The translations under genes were made by a program, and so were the position numbers. A DNA stretch of 64,000 bases, taken from contig JAJTWR010000431.1 in NCBI GenBank assembly GCA_021613335.1, positions 2,356,001-2,420,000 of the forward strand. The letters run 5' to 3'. Each line of letters starts with the position of its first letter. The stretch's first letter is position 1. The notes under the pieces were generated by a model. It made no database searches, was not told where the DNA came from, and saw only the letters and a list, made by a program, of their open reading frames with translations. This document shows positions 8,576 through 18,421 of the stretch, piece by piece. The DNA is from Whitmania pigra (taxonomy: Eukaryota > Annelida > Clitellata > Hirudinida > Haemopidae).

Positions 8576-9481
8576 ATGGTTAGCCACGACGAGCGCGCGG
8601 CGCTGCGTCACGGGCTCGCCGGTTTCATCGCCCAGGGGGAACCCGGGGCGCCCCCAGCGCTCGCCCAAGCGGCGGCGCAGGCACTCGCGCGCGCCCACGC
8701 GCATCGGCGCGCGACCCTCGAAGTTGCCGCCGCGCTGCGGGAGCGCGGCATCACGCCGATAATGCTCAAAGGCTACGCGCTCGCCCGCAGGCTCTACCCG
8801 GAATGCCCGGCCATGCGCGAGAGCTCCGACGTCGACCTTCTCGTGGAGCGCCCGGCGCTCTTCACCGCAGGCAGCGCCCTTCGCGCCTGCGGCTTCTCCC
8901 TCGCTTCCACCGAGGGCGACCTGCACCACACCTACCGCCGCGGCGACGTTTCGGTGGAGCTCCACTACCGCCTGTGGCGCGGGCTCGGCGCCCCGGGCTT
9001 CTCCGAAACAGCGCTCTTCCGGCGGGCCCGCACCTACGTGTTCGACTACCAGCCGGTGCGGCTCCTCGCCCCAGAAGACGAATTCCTGTACCTCGTGGCC
9101 CACGCCGCGAACCACGGCTTCGCGCGCCTCGCCTGGCTCGTGGACCTCGCCCGCTACCCCACCAAGCAGGGCCCGCTCGACTGGCTTGGCCTCCACCGCA
9201 GCGCCCGCAAACTCCTCCTCTCCACCGCGCTGCGCACCGCCGCGCTCCTCCTGCACCGCGAGCTCGGCGCGGAGCTGCCCTTGCCGAAGGGCTCGCACTC
9301 CGAGCGCCTACGCGCAGCCCTCGCATGCTGGTACCTCTCACGCGAGCGCCTCGTCGCCGCCCGCCAAGCAGAAGGGCGCCTGCGCCGCTTCGCCATTTCG
9401 GCCCTCCTCACCGACAACTTGGGCGCCTTGGGCCGCATGACACTCGCCGCCGCCGACCGGGCACTGGCGCAGGAGCGCTAG
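8576..9481 (+). CDS. Nucleotidyltransferase-family protein (PF14907-like)
   Basis: The 301-aa product contains LKGYALARRLYPECPAMRESS followed by DVDLLV (around residues 61-87). This is the typical motif of the uncharacterised nucleotidyltransferase family PF14907, whose members often sit in exopolysaccharide and peptide-modification clusters. The ATG at 8576 is chosen because longer forms would overlap the divergent membrane protein gene. The stop codon TAG directly precedes the GTG of the next gene, so the two are probably translationally coupled. The substrate is unknown; a role in polysaccharide assembly is inferred from location only. Confidence 0.75.
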   Translation: MVSHDERAALRHGLAGFIAQGEPGAPPALAQAAAQALARAHAHRRATLEVAAALRERGITPIMLKGYALARRLYPECPAMRESSDVDLLVERPALFTAGSALRACGFSLASTEGDLHHTYRRGDVSVELHYRLWRGLGAPGFSETALFRRARTYVFDYQPVRLLAPEDEFLYLVAHAANHGFARLAWLVDLARYPTKQGPLDWLGLHRSARKLLLSTALRTAALLLHRELGAELPLPKGSHSERLRAALACWYLSRERLVAARQAEGRLRRFAISALLTDNLGALGRMTLAAADRALAQER

Positions 9482-11095
9482 GTGCGGCTGCGAGCCCACC
9501 GCCTCGCTGAAGTACTGGTGGTGCTCACGCTCGCGGTCTTGCCTTGGTGCCTCGGCGGCGCGCCGCTCTGGACTACGTGGCTGCTGGCCTCCCTCGCCGC
9601 CCTCACAGCGCTGGTGCTGCCGCCGCGCCTCCCACCGCTCCTCCTCGCGGCCGCCCTCCTGCCCGGCCTCCTCCAACTTGTGCCGCTGCCCCAAGCGCTG
9701 CTCGGGGCGCTGTCGCCGGACACCTTAGAGTTAAAAACCTTCACGCTCGGCGCTCTCGGCGCGCCCCCACCGTACGCCGCAACCCTCGACATCTCCGCCA
9801 CCGCCAGCGCCACCGCGCGCCTCCTAGCGCTCGTGCTCCTCGGCGGCGTCGCCGCCCGCCTCGCGAACGACTCGAAAGTCGCCGCCCGCCTCCTCTTCGC
9901 CCTCGCACTCTCGGCGGCCTCCATCGCCGCCTGCGGCTACCTGCACCGCCTCGCGCGCCTCGACTCGCTCTTCGGTTGGTACCGCTTCGGCACCGCCAAT
10001 CCCTTCGTCAGCCCCTTCGGCAACGAGAACCACCTGACAGCCTTCCTCACGCTCGGCGCCACCTGCGCGCTCGCCCTCGCCAAGCGCTCGCGCCTGCGCA
10101 GCCACGCCTTCGGCCTCGGCGCCCTCGCGCTCTTCACGGCCGCCCCCGTTTTCCTCGTCGGCTCTCGCACCGGCGCCGCCGTGCTGCTCCTCACCTGGGG
10201 GCTCATCGGACTGCGCTTTCGCCTCCCGTGGCTCCTCCTCGGCGGCTGCGTGCTCGTCGGCCTCCTCCTCGGCTTCGAGCGCCTCGAGCAACGCTCCTCC
10301 GCGCTGCTACTCGCCGACAACGGCCTCTCCACGAGCAAGCTCGCCCTCTGGCCCCAGGTCCTCAGCCTCGCCTCCCGCTACCCCTGGACGGGCGTCGGCC
10401 TCGGCGCCTTTGAGCTCGCCTGGCCGCGCTACCAACAAGTCCCCGCAAGCGAAACGCTCACCCATCCGGAAAACCTCCCCCTGCAACTGCTCGCCGAGCT
10501 GGGCGCGCCGCTGGCGCTCGCGCTCATGGTCGGCGCCCTCATCGCCCTTTGGAACCTGTGGCGCCGCGGGCGGGAGTACGTGCTCTTCGTCGCCCTCCTA
10601 GGTTTGCTGCTCCACGACTGCTTCGACTTCTCGCTGTGGATGAATGGCGTCGCCCCCGCCGCCTCCGTGCTGGTGGGCCTCCTCGCCGCCGGCCGCCGCT
10701 CCGAGCGCCAGCCCCGGCGCGCCGTGGCCCTCGCCGCCACCGCAACCCTCGCCGGGCTCTTCGCCCTCGGCCACGAGCGCCACGAAGCCGCCGCCGAGCG
10801 CCTCGCCGCGGCCGCCGCCTCCGCCGCCGCCACCACCTCGCCGCCCGACGAATTTCGCCGCCTCGCCGTGCGCCTCGCCCTCCGCCACCCGGCCGACTGG
10901 GTCCTCTACGCCACCGCCGCCGAAGTGCTCTCCCACCGCGGCGACCCGGCCGACGCCATCGCCTGGGCCAACCGCGCCCTGTTCCTGCGCCCGCACGAGC
11001 CCTCGGCCCTCCAGGCCGCCGCCCGCGCCCTCGCGCGCCTCGGCCACCACGAACAAGCCGCAGGTGAGGTTGAGGGCGCGCCCCCACGTCGCTAG
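9482..11095 (+). CDS. O-antigen ligase/polymerase family membrane protein with TPR-like tail
   Basis: The 537-aa product has about 11-12 membrane segments in residues 1-410. It carries the Wzy_C-type features FGNENHLTAFLTLG, FLVGSRTGAAVLLL and, in the large periplasmic loop, LSLASRYPWTGVGLGAFELAWPRYQ with THPENLPLQLLAELG. The family ligates or polymerises undecaprenyl-linked glycans on the periplasmic side. The C-terminal 90 residues (PADWVLYATAAEVLSHRG, DAIAWANRALFLRP, SALQAAARALARLG) look like TPR helices. It begins with GTG immediately after the previous stop and is followed 11 bp later by the Wzc-like gene, so 8576-13233 reads as one operon. Confidence 0.85.
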   Translation: MRLRAHRLAEVLVVLTLAVLPWCLGGAPLWTTWLLASLAALTALVLPPRLPPLLLAAALLPGLLQLVPLPQALLGALSPDTLELKTFTLGALGAPPPYAATLDISATASATARLLALVLLGGVAARLANDSKVAARLLFALALSAASIAACGYLHRLARLDSLFGWYRFGTANPFVSPFGNENHLTAFLTLGATCALALAKRSRLRSHAFGLGALALFTAAPVFLVGSRTGAAVLLLTWGLIGLRFRLPWLLLGGCVLVGLLLGFERLEQRSSALLLADNGLSTSKLALWPQVLSLASRYPWTGVGLGAFELAWPRYQQVPASETLTHPENLPLQLLAELGAPLALALMVGALIALWNLWRRGREYVLFVALLGLLLHDCFDFSLWMNGVAPAASVLVGLLAAGRRSERQPRRAVALAATATLAGLFALGHERHEAAAERLAAAAASAAATTSPPDEFRRLAVRLALRHPADWVLYATAAEVLSHRGDPADAIAWANRALFLRPHEPSALQAAARALARLGHHEQAAGEVEGAPPRR

Positions 11096-11106
11096 CTATT
11101 TCAATC

Positions 11107-13233
11107 GTGCACTCTCCCGACCCAAATGCGTCGATGTTGCCCCAGAGCGTCGACGTGAAGTTCTACCGCCGCCTCCTCACCCGGCGCCGCTGGCTCATAT
11201 TCTCGGTCTTCGCCGCCGTCGCCGGCAGCGTCGCCCTCTTCACGCTCCGCCAGCCGAAGGTCTACGCCGCCACCGTGAGTGTCATTATCGACCCCAAAGA
11301 GCCGCGCTTCCTCGACAACCAAATCCAAGACGTCAACAACGACTTGTCTGGGAACTACTGGGTCAACAAAGAGTACCTAGAGACGCAATTCAAAATCATC
11401 ACCAGCCGCGCCGTCGCCGAGCGGGTCCTCAAAGTCCACCCCATTCCCCGCGTCCCCGGCGAGCTCGACTCGGTCGCCGTCCTCCAGCAGCGCCTCAAAG
11501 TAGAGCCGGTCCGCGACTCGCGGGTCTCCCTCATCAAAGTCGAAGACGGCGACCCGGAGCGCGCCGCCGTCCTCGCCAACGCCGTCGCCCAAGCCTACAT
11601 CGACGAACTCCTCTTCCAAAAAGTGCGCCTCACCGAAAATGCAACCCGCTGGCTCGACGAGCGCCGCGACAGCCTCGCCTCCGCCACCCGCACCGCCGAC
11701 CTCGAACTCTACAATTTCCGCCGCCAGTCCGACATGCTCTCCACGAGCATCGACGACCGCGCCAACATGGTGAGCGCCCGCCTCGCCTCCACGAGCGCCG
11801 CCCTCACCGACGCGCAAGTCGCCATCGCCGGCCTCAAGGCCCGCGTCGCCGCCATTCGCGCCCTGCAAACCCAAAAAGCCGGCGGCGACCGCCTCTGGGC
11901 CGAGGCCCTCCCGGAGGCCCGCGAAAACGCCGCCCTCACCAAGGTGAAGGAGCGCCTCCTCGCCGTGAAACACGAGTGCGACGACCTGGCCTCCCGCTAC
12001 CTGGAGCAGCACCCGAAGCTCAAGGAATGCCGCGAGCGCCTCCTCGAAGCCGAAGGGAGCTACGCCCGCGAACTTGCAAACCTCGTCGTCTCGGCGGAGG
12101 CGGCCCTCCGCGAGGCCGCCGAGCGCGAGCACAACCTCACTGCGCTCTTCGCCTCCGCCCGCGCCGAGGCCTTCGAAGTCGAGAAAAAGAAGCTCGAACT
12201 CGACCGCCTCAAAACCGAGTCCGAAAACACCAAGCGCCAATACGACTCGGTCTTCAAACGCCTCAAAGACATCGAGCTCTCCGGCCTCCTGCGCACCTCC
12301 AACGTGCGCGTCCTCGACCCGGCCCAAGCGAACACCCGCCCGGTCCGCCCCAACGTCCCCCGCAACATCTTCTTCGGCGCCCTCGTCGGCCTCCTCCTCG
12401 GCTTCGGCGCCGCGCTCCTCCTCGACATGCTCGACTCCTCCATCGGCAGCCAAGCCGACATCGAAGAGCGCCTCGGCCTCACCTACCTTGGCTTCGTGCC
12501 GACCATCCCCGAGGCCAAGGGCGACCCGCGCGCCCGCGACCTCTACATTTTCCGCGAGCCGAAGAGCTCCATCGCCGAGTGCACCCGCGCCATCCGGACG
12601 AACCTGCTCTTCATGTCGCCCTCGCGCCCGGCGCGCCGCCTCCTCGTGACCTCCAGCGGCCCCCAAGAGGGCAAGTCCACCACCGTCATCAACCTCGCCG
12701 TCGCCATGGCCCAGACCGGCAACCGGGTCCTCGTCGTCGACACCGACATGTGCCGCCCGCGCCTCCACCGCGCCTTCGGCCTCCCCAACGACTCCGGCGT
12801 CTCCTCCATCATCGTCGGCGACAGCGACGTCGACACCAGCATCCGCCCCACCGAAGTGCCCGGCGTCTCGCTCCTCCCCTGCGGGCCCGTCCCGCCCAAC
12901 CCGGCGGAGCTCCTCCACACCCAAGCCTTCCGCGACCTCCTCGCCACCGTCGCCACCCGCTTCGATCGCGTCATCCTCGACAGCCCGCCGCTCGCCGCCG
13001 TCGCCGACGCGGTGGTCCTCGCCACCCTCGTCGACGGCGTCGTGTTCGTGCTCCAGGCAGGCACCACGCAGCGCGAAGTCGCCCGCCGCACGGTGCGCGC
13101 GCTCCGCGACGTGAGCGCCAACATCTACGGCGCCGTGCTCAACAACCTAAGCGACGAGCAATCGCGCTACGGCGACTACGGCTACGGGTACACCTACCGC
13201 TACTACGGCGAGCGCAAAGACGCCCCCGGCTGA
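11107..13233 (+). CDS. Polysaccharide co-polymerase/tyrosine autokinase (Wzc-like)
   Basis: The 708-aa product has a Wzz domain (first membrane helix about residues 30-47), a long coiled-coil periplasmic region and a second helix near 420-440. A cytoplasmic BY-kinase follows. Walker A is SGPQEGKST (517-525), Walker A' is VLVVDTDMCRPR, and Walker B is VILDSPP. The C-terminus carries the autophosphorylation cluster YGDYGYGYTYRYYGE. Such proteins control chain length and export through cycles of tail phosphorylation and oligomerisation. The start is GTG at 11107. No cognate phosphatase or Wza-type exporter is in the window. The 3' end overlaps the convergent asparagine synthase gene by 31 bp. 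Confidence 0.92.
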   Translation: MHSPDPNASMLPQSVDVKFYRRLLTRRRWLIFSVFAAVAGSVALFTLRQPKVYAATVSVIIDPKEPRFLDNQIQDVNNDLSGNYWVNKEYLETQFKIITSRAVAERVLKVHPIPRVPGELDSVAVLQQRLKVEPVRDSRVSLIKVEDGDPERAAVLANAVAQAYIDELLFQKVRLTENATRWLDERRDSLASATRTADLELYNFRRQSDMLSTSIDDRANMVSARLASTSAALTDAQVAIAGLKARVAAIRALQTQKAGGDRLWAEALPEARENAALTKVKERLLAVKHECDDLASRYLEQHPKLKECRERLLEAEGSYARELANLVVSAEAALREAAEREHNLTALFASARAEAFEVEKKKLELDRLKTESENTKRQYDSVFKRLKDIELSGLLRTSNVRVLDPAQANTRPVRPNVPRNIFFGALVGLLLGFGAALLLDMLDSSIGSQADIEERLGLTYLGFVPTIPEAKGDPRARDLYIFREPKSSIAECTRAIRTNLLFMSPSRPARRLLVTSSGPQEGKSTTVINLAVAMAQTGNRVLVVDTDMCRPRLHRAFGLPNDSGVSSIIVGDSDVDTSIRPTEVPGVSLLPCGPVPPNPAELLHTQAFRDLLATVATRFDRVILDSPPLAAVADAVVLATLVDGVVFVLQAGTTQREVARRTVRALRDVSANIYGAVLNNLSDEQSRYGDYGYGYTYRYYGERKDAPG

Positions 13234-15152
13234 CGCGCCAGCAGCCACCCCTCGAACATCAGCACGTCCCACAGGTGGTACTCCCAGGGGCGCTCGCCTC
13301 GCAGGAATTCCCGCCAGCGCTGCGCCACGACGCGCGGGTTCAGGTAGCCCTCGCGGCGAAGCCGCCGCTCCGACAGCAGCTCCTCCGCCCAGTCGCGCAG
13401 CGGCCCCTTGAGCCACCCGGCGAGCGGTATGCCGAAGCCGAGCTTCGGCGCGCTCGTGTGCCGCTTCGGCAGCGCCGGCGCGAAGGCCCGCCGCAGGAGC
13501 CACTTCCCGGCGCTTCCGCGCACCTTCCATTCCGGCGGCAGCCGCAGCGCAAAGCGCAAGAGCCGATGGTCGAGAAACGGGCTGCGCGCCTCCAGGCCCA
13601 CGGACATCGTCGCTCGGTCGACCTTGGTGAGCACGTCGTCCGGCAGGTAGCCTGCCATATCCGCGAGCATCCCGCGCTCCGACACCTCGAGGCCGGGCAC
13701 CTCCAGCAACTCCACCGGCGCCGCCGCCTCCGCCGCGCCGCCCGCCAGCAGGCCGTCTTCCGCGTTCCAGTGCCCCGCGAGCTGCCGGTACGCCTCGCTT
13801 ACGGAGTCCGCCTCCAGCGCGTCTGCGAGTTTGTGGAGCCGCAGGCCCACGAGCCTCGGCAGCGGCGCCACCCGCGCGGCCGCCCGCGCGAGCGCGTCCC
13901 ACCACGACGGCGGCGCCCCCCGCAGCAGCGCGGCCGTGGCACGCCGCACCCCGCGCGGCACGAGCCTCTGCACTCGGGCGAGGCGGGGCAGGGCGACATG
14001 ACGCACGTAGCCCCCGAACAGTTCGTCGCCGCCGTCGCCGGTGAGGAGCACCGTCACCGACCCCCGCGCCAGCCGCGCGACCAACGTGGTGGGGATGAGC
14101 GACGAGTCGGCAATCGGCTCGTCGGCCTGCGCCGCCAGCGCCGGAATGAGCCGCAGCGCCTCGTCGGCGGTGGCCACGAGCGGGTGGTGCTCGGTGCCGA
14201 AATGCCGCGCGAGCGCCAGCGCGCCCGCACTCTCGTCGAAAGCCGGGTCGGTGTTGCCGAGCGAAAACGTGTGTACCGGTCCGCCCGCCACCTTGCACAT
14301 AGTGGCGACGACGGCGGCGGAGTCGAGCCCCCCGGACAGCGCCGCGCCGAGCGGCACGTCGGCCACGAGCCGCAGCCGCACCGCATCGTCGAGCAGCTCC
14401 GTGAGCCGCTCGGTGGCCTCGCCCACGCTGCCCGCAAACCGCTCCTGCGCCGCGGCCGCCGCCTCCGCACGCAGGTCAAAATACCGCTCCACCACCGGCG
14501 CCGCGCCCGGCGCGCGGAACGTGACCACCGCGCCCGGCGGCACCTTGTGGCCGCCCGCGAGCAGACACGCATCGCCGGGCACAGCGCCCCAGGCGAAGTA
14601 TCCGGCGAGCGCCGTCGGCGCGATGCGCCCATCGAACCCCGGGAACACCTCCAGCGCTCGCAGCTCCGACGCGAAGGCGAGGCCGATCGGGGTCTGGGTG
14701 TAGAAGAGGGGCTTCACGCCCAAGCGGTCGCGCACGAGGGCGAGGGTGCGCTCCTGCCGATCGTATAGCGCAAACGCGAACATGCCGACGGCCCGCGCCA
14801 GCGCGCCTTCGAGCCCCCAGGTTTCTATCGCCGCGAGCAGCACGGCCGTGTCGCCGCTCCCGGCGAGGGCAGGGGGCTCACCACCCGCGCCAAGCTCCGC
14901 CCGCAGGCGCCGGTAATTGTAGAGCTCGCCGTTGTAGCTCACCACGTAGCGCCCCCGCGGCGAGCGCATCGGCTGCGCGCCAGCGTCGCTCAAGTCGATG
15001 ATTGCCAGCCGACGGTGCGCAAGCGCGACGCCGCCTTCCGACCAGTGGCCCTCGCCGTCGGGCCCTCGGTGCGCGAGCCGCCCGGCCATCGCTCGCGCAA
15101 GCTCGCCCGCATCCACCAACTCCTTCGACCAGAATCCACTGACGCCGCACAT
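13203..15152 (-). CDS. asnB: Asparagine synthase (glutamine-hydrolysing), AsnB type
   Basis: The 649-aa enzyme begins MCGVSGF; Cys2 is the N-terminal nucleophile of the class-II glutaminase domain, supported by LAHRGPDGEG, LAIIDLS and YNGELYNY. The synthetase domain carries the PP-loop SGGLDS and LTGDGGDELFGGY. It transfers glutamine amide nitrogen to aspartate. In polysaccharide loci, paralogues of this type are thought to amidate sugar acids or other carboxylates. The gene is convergent with the Wzc-like gene (31-bp overlap) and its start is 105 bp from the divergent flippase gene. Length is normal for the long bacterial AsnB type. Confidence 0.9.
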   Translation of the reverse strand: MCGVSGFWSKELVDAGELARAMAGRLAHRGPDGEGHWSEGGVALAHRRLAIIDLSDAGAQPMRSPRGRYVVSYNGELYNYRRLRAELGAGGEPPALAGSGDTAVLLAAIETWGLEGALARAVGMFAFALYDRQERTLALVRDRLGVKPLFYTQTPIGLAFASELRALEVFPGFDGRIAPTALAGYFAWGAVPGDACLLAGGHKVPPGAVVTFRAPGAAPVVERYFDLRAEAAAAAQERFAGSVGEATERLTELLDDAVRLRLVADVPLGAALSGGLDSAAVVATMCKVAGGPVHTFSLGNTDPAFDESAGALALARHFGTEHHPLVATADEALRLIPALAAQADEPIADSSLIPTTLVARLARGSVTVLLTGDGGDELFGGYVRHVALPRLARVQRLVPRGVRRATAALLRGAPPSWWDALARAAARVAPLPRLVGLRLHKLADALEADSVSEAYRQLAGHWNAEDGLLAGGAAEAAAPVELLEVPGLEVSERGMLADMAGYLPDDVLTKVDRATMSVGLEARSPFLDHRLLRFALRLPPEWKVRGSAGKWLLRRAFAPALPKRHTSAPKLGFGIPLAGWLKGPLRDWAEELLSERRLRREGYLNPRVVAQRWREFLRGERPWEYHLWDVLMFEGWLLARQPGASLRSP

Positions 15153-15257
15153 GCCGAGCGCTACCGAACTTCCATCTTTGCGGGCACTTCCGGTGGAGAA
15201 CGCCCCAGGCCGTCATTAGAAAATTTCGAAGCCCTCACTCGCTGAGAACAGGCGTCC

Positions 15258-16769
15258 TTGCAATCCACACTCAATGATAAGCGCCACCGAGAGGAAAACC
15301 AGCCAACCTCCGGCGGCGACTCGACTTTTGCGCGGCACTCCTGGGCGTTGACGCTCATCGCCGGGTTCACGACGCTCGCTTCCTTCGCCAACAACCTTGT
15401 CATCGCCCCGTTCTTCGGCACCGGCGCCGAACGCGACGCGTACTTTGTGGCGCTCGTGCTCCCGGCGAATGTGATTGCGCTCTTCGCCTCGACGGTGGCG
15501 GTGATGCTGATTCCCACGTACCTTGCCATCGGCGCTTCCTCGGTGCGCTTCGCCATTGGCCTGCGCAGCATCACCTGGGTGTTGGGCCTTGGCCTCGGCG
15601 CCGCGATGTATGGCTTCGCAGCTCCGCTCGCGCGCCTCCTCGCTCCCAATTACAGCGACAGCTCCCTGCGCCTCACCGCAGACCTCCTGCAGCTCCTCGC
15701 GCCCGCGGTGCCGCTCATGCTCGTGGTGCACTTGCGCCAGGCGCTCTACCAAGCGGAGCGACGCTATTGGCGTGCCTCGCTGCCGCTCCTCGCCGGGGTC
15801 TTCGCCGGGCTCGTTTTCAATGCGCTCTTCATTCCTCGCTATGGGATTCGCGCGGTCGCGAGTGCGTACACGCTGTCGGCGGCGGTGGCGTTCTTCTTTA
15901 TCGGCGGCTTCAAGGGCTTTCGCCGCGGCTTCGGCGACGTGCGCGTAGCGCTCAGCTTCTTAGCGGGCACGGCGCCGCTCGTACTCGCCTGCGCGCTCCA
16001 GCGGCTCCCCTGGGCGCTGGAGCGACGCTTCGCCGCCGGGCTCTCCACCGGAGCCGTGTCGGAACTCGCCTCGGCGGCGCAGGTGGTGTCGGTGTTCTCG
16101 GCGGTGGCCGGGGCAGGGGTGGCGGCGGCGATTCTCCCGGCGCTCGTGCAGGCCGCGCGCCGCGGCAACCAGCGCTCGGTGGCGATGCAGTACCGCTCCG
16201 GACTGCGCCTTGCCCTCTTCATGAACGTGCTGCCGCTCGCGATGACCTTGGCCCTCGCGACGCCGCTCGTGCGGGTGATTTTCCAGCGCGGCGCCTTCGA
16301 CGCAGCGAGCACCGCCGGCGTGAGCGCCTGCCTCACGTACCTTGCGGTCGCGACCTTCGCCGCGAACTTGGGTGCGGTGCCCTGGCAGTTTTTGCTCTCG
16401 GTGCAGAAGCCCACGGCGCTCGTCCGCGCCGCGGCCCTCGAACTCGCCACCTACGCCCTCGCGGCGCCGCTCCTCGCGCCGGCCCTCGGTGCGAGGGGAC
16501 TTGCCCTCGCGGCGGCGCTGCGCTGCTGTGTGGGGTTTGCGGTAGTCGCGCACGCGGCTGCGCGCGCGCATGCGGCCTTCGACTTTGGTGCGCAGGTGTG
16601 GAAGATCCTCGCGGCGGCGCTCGTGGCCGCACTCGTGGGGTTTGCGGCGCTGCGCGCCTCACCGTGGGAGCTGGTGGCGCTCGCGGTGCCGCCGCTGACG
16701 TACCTTGCGTGTGCGAGGCTCTTCGCGGTGCCCGAAGCGACGACGCTCTTCCGACGCATCCTCGGGTGA
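15258..16769 (+). CDS. MurJ/MviN-type lipid-linked oligosaccharide flippase
   Basis: The 503-aa polytopic protein has about 14 predicted membrane helices and MviN-fold features: FFGTGAERDAYFVALVLP near the N-terminus, VFNALFIPRYGIRAVASAY in the middle, and ATPLVRVIFQRGAFDAAST with VPWQFLLSVQKPTAL in the second half. Members flip lipid II or other undecaprenyl-linked glycans across the inner membrane. The position next to the polysaccharide genes favours a dedicated polysaccharide flippase, though cell-wall MurJ cannot be excluded. The start appears to be TTG at 15258; no ATG or GTG gives a complete first helix and no clear ribosome-binding site is visible. Confidence 0.8.
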   Translation: MQSTLNDKRHREENQPTSGGDSTFARHSWALTLIAGFTTLASFANNLVIAPFFGTGAERDAYFVALVLPANVIALFASTVAVMLIPTYLAIGASSVRFAIGLRSITWVLGLGLGAAMYGFAAPLARLLAPNYSDSSLRLTADLLQLLAPAVPLMLVVHLRQALYQAERRYWRASLPLLAGVFAGLVFNALFIPRYGIRAVASAYTLSAAVAFFFIGGFKGFRRGFGDVRVALSFLAGTAPLVLACALQRLPWALERRFAAGLSTGAVSELASAAQVVSVFSAVAGAGVAAAILPALVQAARRGNQRSVAMQYRSGLRLALFMNVLPLAMTLALATPLVRVIFQRGAFDAASTAGVSACLTYLAVATFAANLGAVPWQFLLSVQKPTALVRAAALELATYALAAPLLAPALGARGLALAAALRCCVGFAVVAHAAARAHAAFDFGAQVWKILAAALVAALVGFAALRASPWELVALAVPPLTYLACARLFAVPEATTLFRRILG

Positions 16770-17009
16770 GCGCGCTGCGCACAACTTTTGGCGACCGCCA
16801 AACTCCCTGATTTTCCACCCGCAACATCGCTGAGAACACCACTTCAGCGAATTGCAAGCACCGAAATTGCCTGAAATCCACCTATTAACTGTAATTGTTT
16901 GTCTAAATTGTCTAATTGCCCGATTGAAACGAATACTTTACAAGTGCATGGCTCTGTGGCTTGTTCTCACCCTGAGTTTATAACCTTGGTCCACTTTGGA
17001 GGGAGCACA

Positions 17010-18410
17010 ATGGTAAGTTACAAAGCAGTACGAGCCTATGCAGTAGCGATTGCTGCACTGGTGAGCAGCGCAGCTTTTTCTCAAGGCGCAGCTCAAATAA
17101 CGATCCCGGGCACAAACAGCACCATTAGGTTCTACGGATTTGCCCGACTCGACACGATGTGGGACATCGCGGGGCGAGCTGACTACGAGGCCGCCGACTG
17201 GGCCACCATCCTGCCGTCGGTACCTGCCGACACCAGAAACGTCGCTCGACGTCCGCAGTTCTACATGACTGCTCGCGCCAGCCGCTTTGGCTTTGAGACG
17301 GTCACTCCGACGAAGAAGTACGGCCCGGCCGTAGTGAAAATCGAAGGCGACTTCCTCGGCACTAATTTTAATCAGTCTGAGTCATACACTAACTCCACGC
17401 TCTTCCGTATCCGACACGCCTACGCTTCCTACGCGGGATTGCTCGTCGGTCAGTTCTGGTCGACGTTCCTCGACTTGGGCGCATACCCGGACACGGTGGA
17501 CTTCAACGGCCCCGGTACCATCGCGCTCGTCCGTACCCCGCAGATTCGTTACACCTATAGCTGGAAGGAAGGGCGGGCGAAGGGACTCTCCATCGCAGTA
17601 GCTGCCGAATACTCCCGCGGGTCTCAGAATGGTAATAGCGCCACACCAGCCGACCAACTAGCATTGCGGTTTCAAACGATGCCGGACTTCCATGCCAACA
17701 TCACCTACGCTTGGAAGTGGGGTCATATCTCGGTCCGCGGCGTAACCCTGATGTACAACTGGAATAATCCTGGAGCCGACGGACTCAGCAAAGACCCTGC
17801 CTACAGCGCTTTCGGCGGCGGTGCGGCTCTATCTGGTAGCTTCAAATTTTTTGGTGATACGCTCGTTTATCAGGGCGTAGCTGGCAACGGTATCGGCCGA
17901 TACATGTTCAACGGCGGTGGCGCAACTCGTGGAATTCTGGCAGGTAATGCTGGTGGTGCAACTCAAGGTGGCGTGCTCTTCAATGCTGATGCGAAACAGC
18001 TGAATCTCGTACCTTTCGCCGGCTACCACCTTGGGTTTACTCACGTTTGGCCGAAGGGCTTCCGTTCAAGCATTGCTTGGGCTCAAACTTTCACCATTAA
18101 TCCTGATACCTCAAAAGGTTACTTGAAAACGTTGACAGGCAAAGCGACCCCGAACGGTGCTGCCGTGAGCCCAACAGCCGATTTGCCCATTGCGAACACT
18201 CACCAATTGTTCATCAACACCTTCTGGTCATTCCTCCCGGGTGCATCTGCAGGTATTGAGTACGAATATGGTATGTGGACTTCGTTCACTCGCCGCGATG
18301 CGAACGACAATATCTGGAATGCACCAGCTGGTTCCGCAGCCGGCACTCTGAACTACCAGACCGGTACGCAGCACCGCATCACCTTGCTGTTCTCCTTCAA
18401 CCTCTACTGA
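17010..18410 (+). CDS. DcaP-like trimeric outer-membrane porin
   Basis: The ATG at 17010 follows a good ribosome-binding site (GGAGGGAG about 6-8 bases upstream) and a Sec signal peptide (AVAIAALVSSAAFSQGA). The 466-aa product contains TIRFYGFARLDTMWD, FYMTARASRFGFET, LFRIRHAYASYAGLLVGQFWSTFLD and VDFNGPG, which follow the DcaP-like porin pattern of beta strands and conserved loops. It ends in a C-terminal strand LLFSFNLY with the terminal aromatic residue used by the Bam machinery. DcaP porins take up anionic organic solutes. The gene is monocistronic, or paired with the lipoprotein just downstream. It has more moderate G+C than the polysaccharide block. Confidence 0.8.
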   Translation: MVSYKAVRAYAVAIAALVSSAAFSQGAAQITIPGTNSTIRFYGFARLDTMWDIAGRADYEAADWATILPSVPADTRNVARRPQFYMTARASRFGFETVTPTKKYGPAVVKIEGDFLGTNFNQSESYTNSTLFRIRHAYASYAGLLVGQFWSTFLDLGAYPDTVDFNGPGTIALVRTPQIRYTYSWKEGRAKGLSIAVAAEYSRGSQNGNSATPADQLALRFQTMPDFHANITYAWKWGHISVRGVTLMYNWNNPGADGLSKDPAYSAFGGGAALSGSFKFFGDTLVYQGVAGNGIGRYMFNGGGATRGILAGNAGGATQGGVLFNADAKQLNLVPFAGYHLGFTHVWPKGFRSSIAWAQTFTINPDTSKGYLKTLTGKATPNGAAVSPTADLPIANTHQLFINTFWSFLPGASAGIEYEYGMWTSFTRRDANDNIWNAPAGSAAGTLNYQTGTQHRITLLFSFNLY

Positions 18411-18421
18411 GCGGAACGCAT

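Noticed and set aside
8549..9298. N-terminal extension of the membrane protein gene on the minus strand
   Set aside because: It is antisense to the nucleotidyltransferase gene and has low-complexity composition; the credible start is ATG 8548.
11377..12924. 515-residue minus-strand frame
   Set aside because: Antisense shadow of the Wzc-like gene with Gly/Ala/Val-rich composition.
10644..14768. 1374-residue open frame on the plus strand
   Set aside because: It runs out of frame through three well-supported genes, is Pro/Arg-rich, and is an artefact of high-GC codon bias.
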